Origin: Rostratula benghalensis | Taxonomy: Eukaryota; Chordata; Aves; Charadriiformes; Rostratulidae | NCBI GenBank assembly: GCA_013399305.1 | Contig: VXAI01000179.1 | Span: 1,276,786 to 1,340,785 of the forward strand | Length of the DNA: 64,000 bases | Direction: 5' to 3' | Shown here: piece after piece, positions 1 through 12,400 of the stretch | Numbering within the stretch: position 1 is the first letter of the stretch | Layout: every line of letters begins with the position of its first letter | The notes under the pieces: generated by a model | The model's database searches: none | Seen by the model: only the letters and a program-made list of their open reading frames with translations | Told to the model about the DNA's origin: nothing | Translations under genes and position numbers: made by a program

Positions 1-239
1 CTGTAGAACAACAACAACAAAAAAAATTAAAAAAAAAAAAAGTTGTGCAAGAAAGCAGGGAATGTTCAATGAATCCAGATCTACTTTGTAGTTACAAGAT
101 TTCCAATGGCAAAGTGGTAAGGGCAAGTAACCCAATGATCATATGGCTTAAGTTTAATGCAAAGCACACTAGGAGGTCCACGTGCAGGGAGAGAAGAGTC
201 CAAGAAAGATGGAATAAGAAATGTCCTGAAGATCAGTGT
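1..239 (-). other. SDC1: SDC1 3' UTR, proximal part (continues off the window)
   Basis: This is the sequence downstream of the SDC1 stop codon on the minus strand. No AATAAA in a convincing setting is seen before the left edge, so the transcript end lies outside. Positions 17-41 are A-rich on the plus strand (U-rich in the mRNA). Confidence 0.7.
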
Positions 240-406
240 TTATGCATAGAATTCTTCTTGTTTGTGTGGTTTTTGGTATCCTCCATTAGACTGTTTGGGT
301 TCATCCAGTGAATAGCTGCCTTCGTCTTTTTTCTTCATTCTGTACAGCATAAATGCAACTAGAAACACCGCAAACACCAGGCCTACTAGTCCTCCAGCAA
401 TAACAC
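240..406 (-). CDS. SDC1: SDC1 exon 5 coding part (TM helix, cytoplasmic tail, stop)
   Basis: Acceptor CCCTTCTAG|GTGTTA; coding to stop TAA at 242-240. It encodes [18 protein letters not shown] and [15 protein letters not shown], and ends KQEEFYA. The C1 and C2 regions bind ezrin/cortactin-type and PDZ partners (syntenin, CASK) in the family. The variable region is one residue shorter than human (NGGY instead of NGGAY). Confidence 0.97.
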
Positions 407-3400
407 CTAGAAGGGGGAGAAGAGCCACAAATTACTCTAGGCACCACACCAGATAACACCAGTATGACTGCAAGGTCCAGATCATTCCTTGCTGTGCGGT
501 CCCTGACTTAATGACTTCCAGAAAATAATTTGTCCTTTTGCCCCCTCCCAGACCAGTCATCCTGCCAAAGAGCCTGCTCGTCTACATCAGGTAGGCCTGG
601 GGAAACAGATCTCCCACCAGACCACACTGCAAAGCACGCAAGGCTGCGTTGTTCATCTCCAGGAATTTGTTCCAGGCAGCGCTAGGGCAGTTTTACTGTC
701 ATTTTTGGAGAGGATTAGCAGATTAATATTTGCCCTGTCAGGGGTTTTGCCAACACAAGATCATGAACTGCCATGCTCATTTCAGTCTAACACAAAAGGT
801 TGCCTTTCACGTTCAGAGATGTGAACTCTGAAAAACCGCCCTTTCTGCTGCCTGGAAGACTCCTACGAGAATCTGCTTTTACCAACCAGAAATCCAGAAT
901 ATCAGGTACCTCCAAGAACTTCTTTTCTGTCCATAATTCCCGAGGCTCCTGCTGCTTTGGCATTCCTCCCAGAGTCAGGCGGCACTTCTGAGTTCTGGGT
1001 GGGGACCAAATCCTCATCTTTAGTCAAGATGAAGTCTCCCTGTTGGGACATACAAGGCAGGTTATTCACGTTTCTCATCATGTCTGTTACTGGAGACTTT
1101 CCAAAGCTTTGGTTTTTCTCATCTAAACCCCTCCACCAATATAACCTATTAAATCCATCACTTGGTTTTGACAAATTGCCACTTTTTCCTGCAGAACCAA
1201 CTTACTACATACTAATAAAGCCATCTCCTGGGATATCAAGGCTATTAATCCTCACCGGGTCTCCAGAGCCATCTTCAGAAACCTCCTCCTGTGTAGGAAC
1301 CACGTCCTTTGGAGCCATCATTGTGGGGGCGGCAGCGATGTCTCCCTCATGATGGATGGTCGGGTGGGGCTCAGGCATGTCTTTAGTGTCTGGCACATCA
1401 GAGCTAGGGATTTTAGGTTCAAGCTCATGGAACGTGTCTGAGGCTTCTGAAGGAGTTACATGAACCACTGAAGGAAAGTGAGTAGTGGGGCTTCTCGTTG
1501 TTGTTGTAACCACATCATTAGTTGGTTTCTCATCAGGTGAGCCCAGGATAGATACTTCATCCTTCACAGCTACAACTGGCTCCTCTGTCACTACATTATT
1601 AGTGGAAGAAGGAGAAACTACTTCCTTTTCAGTTCGACTCTCAGTCCCAGGAACTGGCTGTTCATTGAAATCCATTGGTGCTACCAGCAATGAGGAATTA
1701 GTTGCTTCTCCTGGGATTCTCCAGGTGCGAGATTGGTCAGTCACAGGACCTGCAAAGCCAACAACAACAAAATTATCCTTGGAAATTTTAGAGACCTAGC
1801 AATAGTATCTTCAGGACGCTGGTCTAAGGAGGATGCCTAACCTGCATAGCCAGTTTTCATAACATCAGCAATTGAGTTTGTAATTCCTTATCCTGCTCAG
1901 TGGAGTAAGGAAGGGACAGACCAATGTCCTACTCAGCAGTACTGTTTGCCATCTGCTTCTCCCCAAGGCACAGGTGCTAGTCTGTTTGGAGACAGGTCGA
2001 CGAGGGGGATGTCTGCTTTCAGTGCATTGGTTCCTCAGGATGGTTATCTGACTCTCTTCCCATAAATATCTTTTATGGGATTCAGAGCAGTCACCTCACT
2101 GGCACATTTGGCATTAAATTCAGGGTGTTATTCCTACAGAATTTACTCTAAAATACAAACATGTGGCTGGAAGAAAGCTTTAGCTTGCTCTTTCCTCAGT
2201 AGCATCCTCTAACTTCAGCACGGAACACCAAGGGTCTGCGGTTTACTAATCAGCCTAATAGACTCTCCCCCCAACCCTAAAACCCCTTTACTCTTTTTAA
2301 AAAATTATGGTCCATGAGCACTTACACATCTGATAACAGATAAAATTTGACTTGATGTATGGTAGCATATTCAAAAGTTTCCCCTACCAGCTCATAAGAA
2401 AGGACAAAGGCCTTTCTTATGGTGTCTCTTCACCATGAGTAAAGAATGACTTGAACTTCATAACATTCTTCACTCGGTATCTCATATTAGCTGTGACACA
2501 GAATATTCCAGCTTCTGCTCCCTTTCAAATCTCCCACAACTCATTTTCTGCTGTTCGTGTCTGAAGCAATACACTTGAATAGATTAGGCTCCTCCTTTGT
2601 TCCCATCTCTCATATTCTGGGGAGGATGTGTGGTTCCTTCCCCCACTTTTAGCTTGGATGTTCCTCAAGATCTCAATCATCACACTGTGGAAAGAACAAG
2701 CACTAACAGTAGAAGTGCTAAGAACTCACCTGCACCTGAACCTGAGAATGCATCATCATCATCACCAGATGAATCAAGATCTTCAGGAGGAAGATTAAGA
2801 TTTGTAGTTTGCTTTAAAGAGAAGGGAAAAAGGTTTGTTAGAGATGAGTTTACTTAAAATTACTGTCTTGCTCGTGGAGAGTCCTCCGAGGGTTCCTGAA
2901 GGTGACACAAGCTTTCTTTGTTCAGATGGCATTTTGGCAACTTTCTTCACTCCATCCCCCCTCCCCAAAAGAGTAGTTGTGATTAGTCTATTCGGTGTTG
3001 GAAGGGCCAGTCTTGCTGTCTCCCTTCTCTGTGCTGCTTCCAGGCTGCACTTGCTTTGGGAAAGAAGAAAGCAAGGAACCCATTCATAGCTGCATCCTGG
3101 CAGCAGGCAATGCTCAGTCCCTGTGTGACATAGCCATTCTGCTTCAGTTTCTCACTGCTCCCATCCTCACTATCTACCAACCATTTCTTCTGTTGATTAC
3201 TGCGTTACTTCTAAGGAGCAGAAAGAAAGGAGAGACAAAACAGCTTGGCTTCTCTGCCTTTTTGAGCTCTTCCAGCATTCACATATCTGAACCCACAGCG
3301 TTTAACTGGAAGTAGAATGAGATTCCCTTTTTAATACGCATGAGTGCTCAGACTAAGTCCTTAGATGGAAACCAGCCTTCCGTGTAGGAGAATGTAGCCC

Positions 3401-6400
3401 TGAGCTCTCTCCAGTATGCTTCAAGGAGTACTCTAGCCAGCACAGAAGTTCAGCTGCTGAAACAAGAGGCCAAACCCCTGCTCTACTGCACCTGTTTGTC
3501 ATAACACACAATGTTCAAAGCCATTCAGGGTATCCAAAGACAACAACGCTAAATAAAGCAGAGTGATTACTTCACGCATCTTGATGGCCTCTGCTGTTCA
3601 CATTTACTGTTCCTATCAGGACAACGTAGTTGACTCAGCTCATGACTAGCCCTGGGTTTATTTCTGCAGGGCTACCATTAACTAACCAGCTATTTTCCCT
3701 TCTCAGATTTCAGGCCAAAGCCCTGAAACTCACTTCTGAATATCACCTTTCCTCATTCAAGTACATTCCCCACTTTCCAGAATTTTAACTTCTGTTCCAT
3801 CCTCAAGATTACTTCATCATCCCTTTCCAGTACTGCCCCGTCCACAAGTTTAGCAGATGCTGCATTGCATCTTCCAAGCTGATTGTGGTTTTATCAGGAG
3901 TGTGAAATCTCATTTTATTATGTAAAGAGAGCAACACATATTCTTGCCAGTTTTGCACCCAGGCTATAGCTTGCATTAACATGGCGTCACCTAAAAATGA
4001 CGACAACCCTCATCTTCATCCTAGGAAGAAGTTAGGCAGCACTAGTATCATCTGTCAAACAACGCAATTGAGCTCTCTCATTGTCACTTTATTACTGACA
4101 GCTGTATTTACTGGCCCTATCTGCTTTTTATTTTTTTGATATATCAGGTTTATCCAGTTTTCTCTTCCATCCTTAATACCTTATCCATTTCCCACATTTC
4201 CGTAGACCAACTAGTTCCCAAGGTGGTTAACTAGCCCACTAGATTTGACCTTTCCAAAGAGAGGAGAGCTACACAGGCTGCCACCAGCCTAATCACACCC
4301 AAGATCTTACCCCTTCTAGGCCATCATGGTAGTTAGTTGACCTTTTTTTAAAGAGCAAAAAAACCTCATATAGACATTAAACTCTTCCATACTCTACTCT
4401 CCTACTGAAAGAGCAAACCAAACCACACCACTTCTCCTCAAGCTTCTGCAAGTATATTTCTAGAGTAATTTCTAAGAAGAAATCTTTTGTTTAGCTACAA
4501 GTCATGAGGTAATCGGGATTTTTAGATTTGTCCCTGCTTGTTTGCACTGTGCTTTTACATTCATCCCCAGGAAAGTAGGTCAGATAAGTGCTTCCTCTGT
4601 GCTTTCCTTCTGGTGTCGAAGGTCAGTGACTCACTCAAGCTGATCCCACTACACTTCAAATATGGAAGAGTACAAGTTGTTAGCGCAGAAAGAATAGGGA
4701 TAGAATTTCCAGGCTTCCCAAACTCTGCTCCCTTGAGCGTCAGTTCCAGTGCATCCAGAAGTGAAGTCTGACTTCAGAAATCACACAATTTTGGTTGATG
4801 GAAGGGTGCCGGGGGCCATTTTTCTCCCTCCTTTCTTGCACTACCAGTGGCAAGCACAATCCTTCGCATTTTCAGAGCAAAAGGGGGATGCATTCTCCTC
4901 CTGGTAGGAAGGCTCTACCTTGAAGCAGTGAGAAAGCAATCTCTCCAGCTTTTGATTGAAGAACACAGTTTAAGACATGTCACCATACACCTTTATCTAC
5001 AATTGAGACTAACTTTCCTGCAAACCTGAATCTTCATACCGGATTAGAAGGAATACCTGGACAGATCTAATGGCCTGCAGACCTTAGCAGCACTCCTGAA
5101 AGGATCACAGTCCGTCAGGAAATGAAATGGCAGCACTTGATCTTGACTGCCAAAGCCAGCACCCTTTCCCTTCCCTTGTGGTGTTAATGGATGAGGCTTG
5201 TTCAGTCATGCCATGCTTCCTTTCTTATTATCCAGCACGTTCAGCTGGCCTACCCTTAACTTTTCCCCTCACACCTGAGCTTCTGGTCTTTACCCAGGCT
5301 GCTGCATGTCCTGCTTCTCCATAGCCTTTGTCATGTATTTGTTTGATTTCTGTATCCTAGCAGGGATAGCCAGGTCTTCCTCAGAGGAGGGCAGTCCAGT
5401 GCAGCCCAGTCTAAACCAATGGAAACTCATGCTGTTCCAGTGTAAGGGGGCCCACTTAGTGCTCAGTAGCCATCCCGCAAACATGAAGGCAAACTCATAC
5501 TGGTTCCTGTCCCCTGCAATTGACTACTGTATTTCAAAAGAGTAATAGTAAACATAATTAAAGATAAATAAAGGCTGATTTCCAGAGCTTTACATAAGAA
5601 CTTTGTGAAATTGTGCTAAATGTGTCCTTCTGCTCACTTGTCCCAAAGGGCCTTATCCTAAACTGCTCCTCTGCGAGTTACGGCACCTCCCTTTGACCAG
5701 GATAGTTTGAGGCTTTCGATCTGAGGACTTTCTTTGCCCTAAACACTCAAGGGGACAGCATAGGGTTATGCACACGTGGATATCAGTCAGAATATCCACA
5801 TAGTGATGTAACTTCACAACTTCATTCAATTTTGTGCCACATGAGCATTAGGGAGCATTTGCCTAATATATATAACTGACCACACTTCTGGCTCCATAAA
5901 CTGCAGCTTCAGTGGGCACGAGAGGCAGGAGCCTTTCCTTGTGGCACCACAAAATAGAAGCACTACAGAAAGGTCATGTTTCTGTAATGATCTGCTGCTG
6001 AAGGGTTTCAGACACAGCAAGGTTAACCTAAAACACTGACTCAGGACAGCATCGGTAAGGATGGAACTAATTTGGGTTTGCATCAGGAAGACAGACCACG
6101 CTGTTCAGACGACAAACACCTCATGGTCAAGGCTTTTCCATGACCTTTTACTGCATCTGAGTTACACCAATGAGAGGGGGTTTAGTTAGTCAAGAGGATT
6201 AGGGGTGCAGAACACAGACTGAATCACCAGGTTGTGCTATCATACGAGACAGCTGAAAATAAATTCCAGCTTAAAGCAAGATTGCTCTGCTTTAGCTCAA
6301 AATTTTATTATCAGACTGTTAGATATAATCAATCAATGCAGACATGCTTTCAGAAATTACTTTCATCATCATGGAGTTTGACTTTCAGTCCACTGGAACT

Positions 6401-9400
6401 ATTTGTGGACCATTCCTGTTGGAACTGATGCCAGAGAGGCTGGAAGGATGCATTTAATTTCAGGTAGTAGATCCTTTCAAGGATCTCTGATGGTATCTCA
6501 TGTGTTCTTGTCAAAAAACTTCCAATTTTTATACTGCCCCTATATCACGTTGCCTTTTTTTTCCCCTGCCATTTAACAAGCTCATTTTTTTTTTAGTTGG
6601 GGGTTGAGGTTTTTTTAGCAGCTCAGACAACTGTACAGAAATACTTGCCCTTTTGAAGGCACTGAATCTGGTCGCACATGAGAAGCAAAATTTGTAGGCA
6701 GCACTTTTGATATGCACCAACCAGTTCCCATTAACCCAGTGGAAGACCCCCTCTCCCCAAGTATCAGCACAGCCAGTTTCAGGGAAGCCCTGGGGAGACT
6801 CTTAGCCCCATGCTCTTGCTGAGTGCTGTATTGTTGAGGAACAATAGTTATTCAGTTCTGCCGGGACAACCAGAAAGTTGCTTAGTGGCATCTTCGATTT
6901 AATCAAGAACGGGCCAGGCTTTCACAAATCATTAGCAATATTTTTGGCTCCAGAAGTCTGACACACTCCAGACTTCTGCATGTTGGGGGGCTTTTTTGGG
7001 TTTGGTTTTGGTTTGTTTTGTTGGTTTTTTTTTTTAAGCATCCTTTCTAACTATTCTTCAGTCTTTGTCTTGGTTCAGTCTCAAACCATGAATCTTTCCT
7101 TGCTTATCCCATAAGCTGCCACAGAGTTCCCTCCTGCTAGAGCACAGATTTGACGTACTCTCTCATGATGAAGGGGAGATTTGGAGTTTATTAGCTGATC
7201 TCACCCCACCCAAACTGGGAACCACATTTCTTTAATTTGGAGCCATGGTATATGTAAAAGGAAGCAGATTTTATTTTATTTTATTTTTAATTGCTCTTTG
7301 AGGTAAGCAAAAACACTGGCTTTGTCACAAGCTGCTACAAGCCCTACACTAGATTAGAGATGATTTGTATCCCACTCCTACTAATCCGAGTTAGCAATCG
7401 GCCAATTACAGCAGTGTCAAACACACTTGAAATCCTCCATTATCTGAATAATGCTGTTAAATTTGCACATTGGTTTCTCCTAATAGATCCTTCTTATTCA
7501 GCTGAAAAGGAATGAGCTGTAATGAGCTACTCCACCTCAAACACTTCCCTGAGCGCCCTGCAAGATTCTTCCAACTTTATGGGAAGCCAAGCCAACACGA
7601 ATCAGACACGCATTTCCTTTAGTTTGCCTACCAAATATGACATTGGAGCATCTAGTGAAAAAAAAAAAAAAAAAAAGACTATCACAAGGATATGAACAGC
7701 TCTAAAATAAACTCAGACAGAAAGGTTTGTCTTTCACTTTCTTCTATACACAGAAGAGCAAATCTAGACCCAGTAACAGCCATGCTTCCTGAGGCAGAGC
7801 AACATGAAGAGCTTCTAACCTCCTAATCATAAAATCACAGAATGGTTCTGGTTGGAAGGGACCTTAAAAAACATCAAGTTCCAACCCCCTGCCATGGGCA
7901 GGGACACCTCCTACTAGAGCTGGTTGCTCAAATTATCAAAATATTGGCATCATTGTGCAGTAAGACTAAACCACCCGCTGAAAGAAATTTTAGCTTTGTT
8001 AAAGCTTGATATTCTGCAGTTAATAGTCCACTAATGATTAACTCAAATCCCAGATGTCTTAAAATATTGGGGGAGGGGAGGGGGGAAAGGACACAACATG
8101 GCACACCACCAAAATCCCACCAGCGTGCTCACCTATCCCTCTTCTTCTGCAGGCACACAGACTTGTAGCTGACCTTTAGTTTTAACTGTCAGCCACACAT
8201 TCTGGAGTAGCCAAGACAGAACCGATGCTTTTATATGACAAGTCAGAAGTGAAGCTTGTGTGCAAGTCTGCCACATCAGACGCCAGTGACAGTGCAGCAC
8301 CATCTCAGCTAAATGCTCTTCCAGTTGTTTCCCCTGTTACTCCCCTGCTCAAGAGAAGCTTGAGTGCTGCTTGGTGACCCTGGAGGTTAATGAAGTAGTT
8401 CTCTTCCAGCAGGAACCATAGATATGAACTAAGAGCACAGGCCAAAGAGCAGGAAGACAGATAGAAATGATCCCACAAACAGCCCATAGGCCAGATAGAC
8501 TAGATCTAAGCAGTACTTTTATCCCTGACTAGTGTTCCAATCAAGGCTGGTGAAAGCACTGCAACTGTCTGCCCTTCTTATTTCACATGGTATCATTCCC
8601 CTCACCCCTTCCTCAATGAGCTTTTGCTGTGTACCAACAGGTCTCAGCATCCCCCACCCTTCCATCCATCAGTTAGTATCAACTGGAGTAAGGTGGGTCA
8701 GTGGCTCACAGCATGCTCCCTCCCAAGGGAAGCAAGTGGAAAGCAAAGGATGCTCTTCTGCTCAGCAAGACAAGGACCATTTTAGCAGCAAGAGGTAAAT
8801 ATGCCAGTTAATCTGGCTGCTTCTCTATTAGATTATTCTTAGTGTAAAGAAATCTGGAAAATCTTGGATAATTGTGTTCTCACTGGCCTCCTCTTCTGTT
8901 TTTGGCTGGTGACTTGAGAAAGAAGCTATCTTTGATGGAGAGGTCCTAGCCACAACAGCAGTTGGTTTTGTTTGAAGCATGAATCACCTGGTCATCACAC
9001 AGCAGCTACCACTTGGCTCACAAAGCAGTAAAACACCTTCCAACACCCACTCAAAATAGGATGGGGGCTTTTTGGATTTATTCCAAGGGCTGACCAAAAC
9101 AGCCTGAAAACTCTGCCCACTGTCCAACAGGCTTTGACCCTCCTCTGTCAAGGTTCGCAGCCACATCTGTAGAAGCATACCCTGATCCTTTCAGCAAGAT
9201 GCAGTGGTCAAGGAAGAAGAGCATCCAGCTACTCCACACACAGAGCAGCTACAGTCCCAATACTTGTAGAGGCTGCCCTGAGAAGTACCACACTATAGCC
9301 CAAACAGCATTGCATTTTCCTCTTTACTGTGACAGGGCACCTTTTATAATTAAGTAGGGCTGAAACACAGGCAATCAACATGCCAAGAGTGAAAATGAAC

Positions 9401-12400
9401 CAGCCTGTCACCATCTTGGGTTGGGTTTCTCACTCTGCAACGGGGCCCTTTACCACCTCCCACGAGAGCATGTCCCGTCACGCTTCCTGGACCATCCCCT
9501 GCATAGCTGTTCACACCATCTCATGGTGAACCAGATCAGGGAACTGGTCTGGTTAAAAAACATAAATAAATAAATAAAGTAAAAAAAGAGGAGAAAACAT
9601 CATGCAAAGAATTTTCCAGCAGGACCAGTTCCCCAGTCCTGCTCGGTGCATGAATGCACAAGTGTTTGTGTTGGCACAGGGCAGAGCGCGGCAGCCAGGG
9701 GCTGCTTAAGCAATTCTCAGAGAAATCCCAGCCCGGGTTCCTGGGATGCTGACACACATTCACCTGCCCTGCAGCAGAAGGGGGGGAGCAGTAAAACACC
9801 CTGGCACCGCCACGCATTATGGAAATGCACATCACCACCCTCAGACTGCAGGCAACATGCAAATCACAGGCTGCCTCAATGGGCCGCACAGGTTTATACA
9901 AATAGGAGCAAGGAGAAGGTTTGTGGGGAAAGTTCTCTTCTGCTGAGAGCTTGCTTGTTCACTGTGGGTAAGGTTTGTTCCCAAGTCTCACAACATTGCT
10001 TTTAAGTCCTCCCTGACCTCCTAAACACAGTAGCAAAGGCTAGAGAGAGGCCTTATTCAGAAAGGCAGCACTACTGCTTGTCTTGAGCCACCTGAACCTC
10101 ACAGGAGTTGTGATTGCAGTGTAGCACTGGACAAGGACTATTTTCCACATCTTTCAGCAAAGAGGGGCGAGCAAAGCCAGGAGGGATAACAGGAGTCCCA
10201 CAGGTTTATGGACACCACAGCCATGCTTGTGACCTCGCAACATAACACAGCATCAGTGACAACTCATCACATGTGTGCGCCGCTAGGAGTGTAGAGCACC
10301 ACATCAGTTCTCAGGCAGAAGAGGTGAGCTCTTTCTCAGCCAGCTCCACTAGAACTCTGGTCAGTCCATCAGTCAGCAACAGAAGTGAGTTAAGAGTCTG
10401 TGCTCCTGCTTTTTCACCTGGAGGATATATCAAACCCTAAGTTACTACACACTGGTTGACTCAACTTGCTCTTTCCAGCCACGCCATACAGCCCAGGCCA
10501 ACAACTGAATCTCACAGACAGGTCAACACATCCACAGAGGTGGCACACAACAAGCACTCTTCTTTAACCATCAGTGGCAGGTGCAGGTTGTGACCATTTG
10601 GCCAAAAGGAGGGTACCTTTTTGTCTCCCACATTCAAGGCAGCCCCTATTTTGAAGATGCAATCTAATGAGAAAGCTCTTTTCCCTGCAGCTAATCTCAT
10701 GGGAAGCAGCCAGTTGGGATTTATGCTATAACTCCTTTTCTTTAAAGGGCCTTCCCTGTAGCTCTTTAACATACTTGAGAGTTCAGGCATTCATTTCTTC
10801 AGATAGCACGAGAGTGCCGCAGTCAATGTATAACCTCAAAGCTCGGTGAGGCCACACAGCTAACAGCTCCAGTTCAGCCTGGGGAATTAGTTTCAACCTA
10901 TTTCAGCTGGCTTGAGACACAAGCCACGAGCTGCATAAGCCAAGACCAGGCAAACCTAACTTTTCTTAAAACCCTCTGACTTAAAAATCACCAGCACATC
11001 TTACTTTCCAGTGCGGGAAAACCAGCAGAGAAGATTCAGCCTTACAGCAGCAGCCACCAGTTCTGCTCGTTTAGGAAAGCACAGAGGGGGAATTGCTTAG
11101 TTTCAGCCAAAACCAGTGGTGGGCTGCCCACCCCAGGAACCCCAACAAAGTCAGGTTGAAAGAGGGGAGGACGCTGCAGGTCAGAAAATCTTGATGAAAT
11201 GGAAACCCAAATGGCAAAGGACTGTAGTAACCCAGACCCCACTCCCCATGCACACCAGCAACTGCACGACAGATAAACACGACCCTCCCCATGGAAGAAG
11301 AAATTAGAAGTGACAGGATCTAAGGTCTCTGCTGCCTCTTCCTCCCCCTGCAGTAGCACAGCCCCACGTCCCCTGGCTACCACCTATTCCAGCATGGCTA
11401 GTTCACAACAGGCAGGACGACCACAGCACACACACAGCCCCTGCTGTGGGGTTCAGGCAGGTGAGGTTGAACAACTCGCCTCAGACCAGCCATCAGCAGT
11501 TACAGCCACTTTAACAGAGACTGGACTGGGCAGCATTGCCCTCCAGCACATACAAACACACTGACCTTACGTCTTCAACAGCAGTCCCAGCAAAACCAGG
11601 TCTTCCCCTTCACCAACTATTCCCATCCCCACATGCTGACCCCTGTTGCCACAAACAGTCTTGCTTGCTTCTGGGTGCAAATTCCTTCCTTTGCTCCATC
11701 TCTTGCCACCCCACTCACCCTGTCTTATTACAGGATTAGCACTGAGGACTGTCACTAGAGCAAGACTCCCTACAGAACCACCAAGTTCTGGTGCAACAGT
11801 GGGCTTCAGACTGCCTGATTGCTCCTGGACAGCAAGCATGGGTTGGAGAAACAAGTCTCTTCTCCCCATAAAGCTAAGAAACAGCTCAGCTCCCAGTAGA
11901 GCAGACCAGTTGGCATTACAGCCCTGAGACTGAAGAATGTAGTCCAAGAGTGGGTTTGAAGGAAGAGCTGGAAAGGAGCTAGTGACTCCATTTGTCCCAG
12001 TTGAGACTGTCTTCTTCCAGTAGGTCTGTTAGCTCAAACTGCTCAGCAGGCAGCTGTAGGCCACGTGCCAGGATGCCGAGAGACTTGACATTGCACACTC
12101 CTCCTGCTGAGGCCATCACTGCAGACAGAGCACACTAAAGCTTGCAGCACACCAACATCAGGACACAAGAGAGGCAGTTCAGGAACTTAGTTCCCACGGG
12201 ACCACAACTTGCCTTTCTCAGCCATTCAGCTTAGGAAGTCCCCACTCAGAAATCAGAGAGACGTGTCTATGGCATCTCAAGTCTCCAAATTAGGCTGCTG
12301 GCACACTATGAATCATCCATGCTCAGCAGCACGAGGAAAACATGTGTGCCTCTGGTTCTAGGGAAGCCCATTTCCTGGAGATAAATGCCACACAACTTGG

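Noticed and set aside
1485..1799. Plus-strand frame opposite SDC1 exon 3
   Set aside because: Antisense shadow of the SDC1 ectodomain exon.
9229..9414. 61-codon minus-strand frame in SDC1 intron 1 with a hydrophobic start, good ATG context and TATAAAAGG within it
   Set aside because: No homolog recognised, short, and the TATA-like string lies inside the frame rather than upstream; most likely chance.
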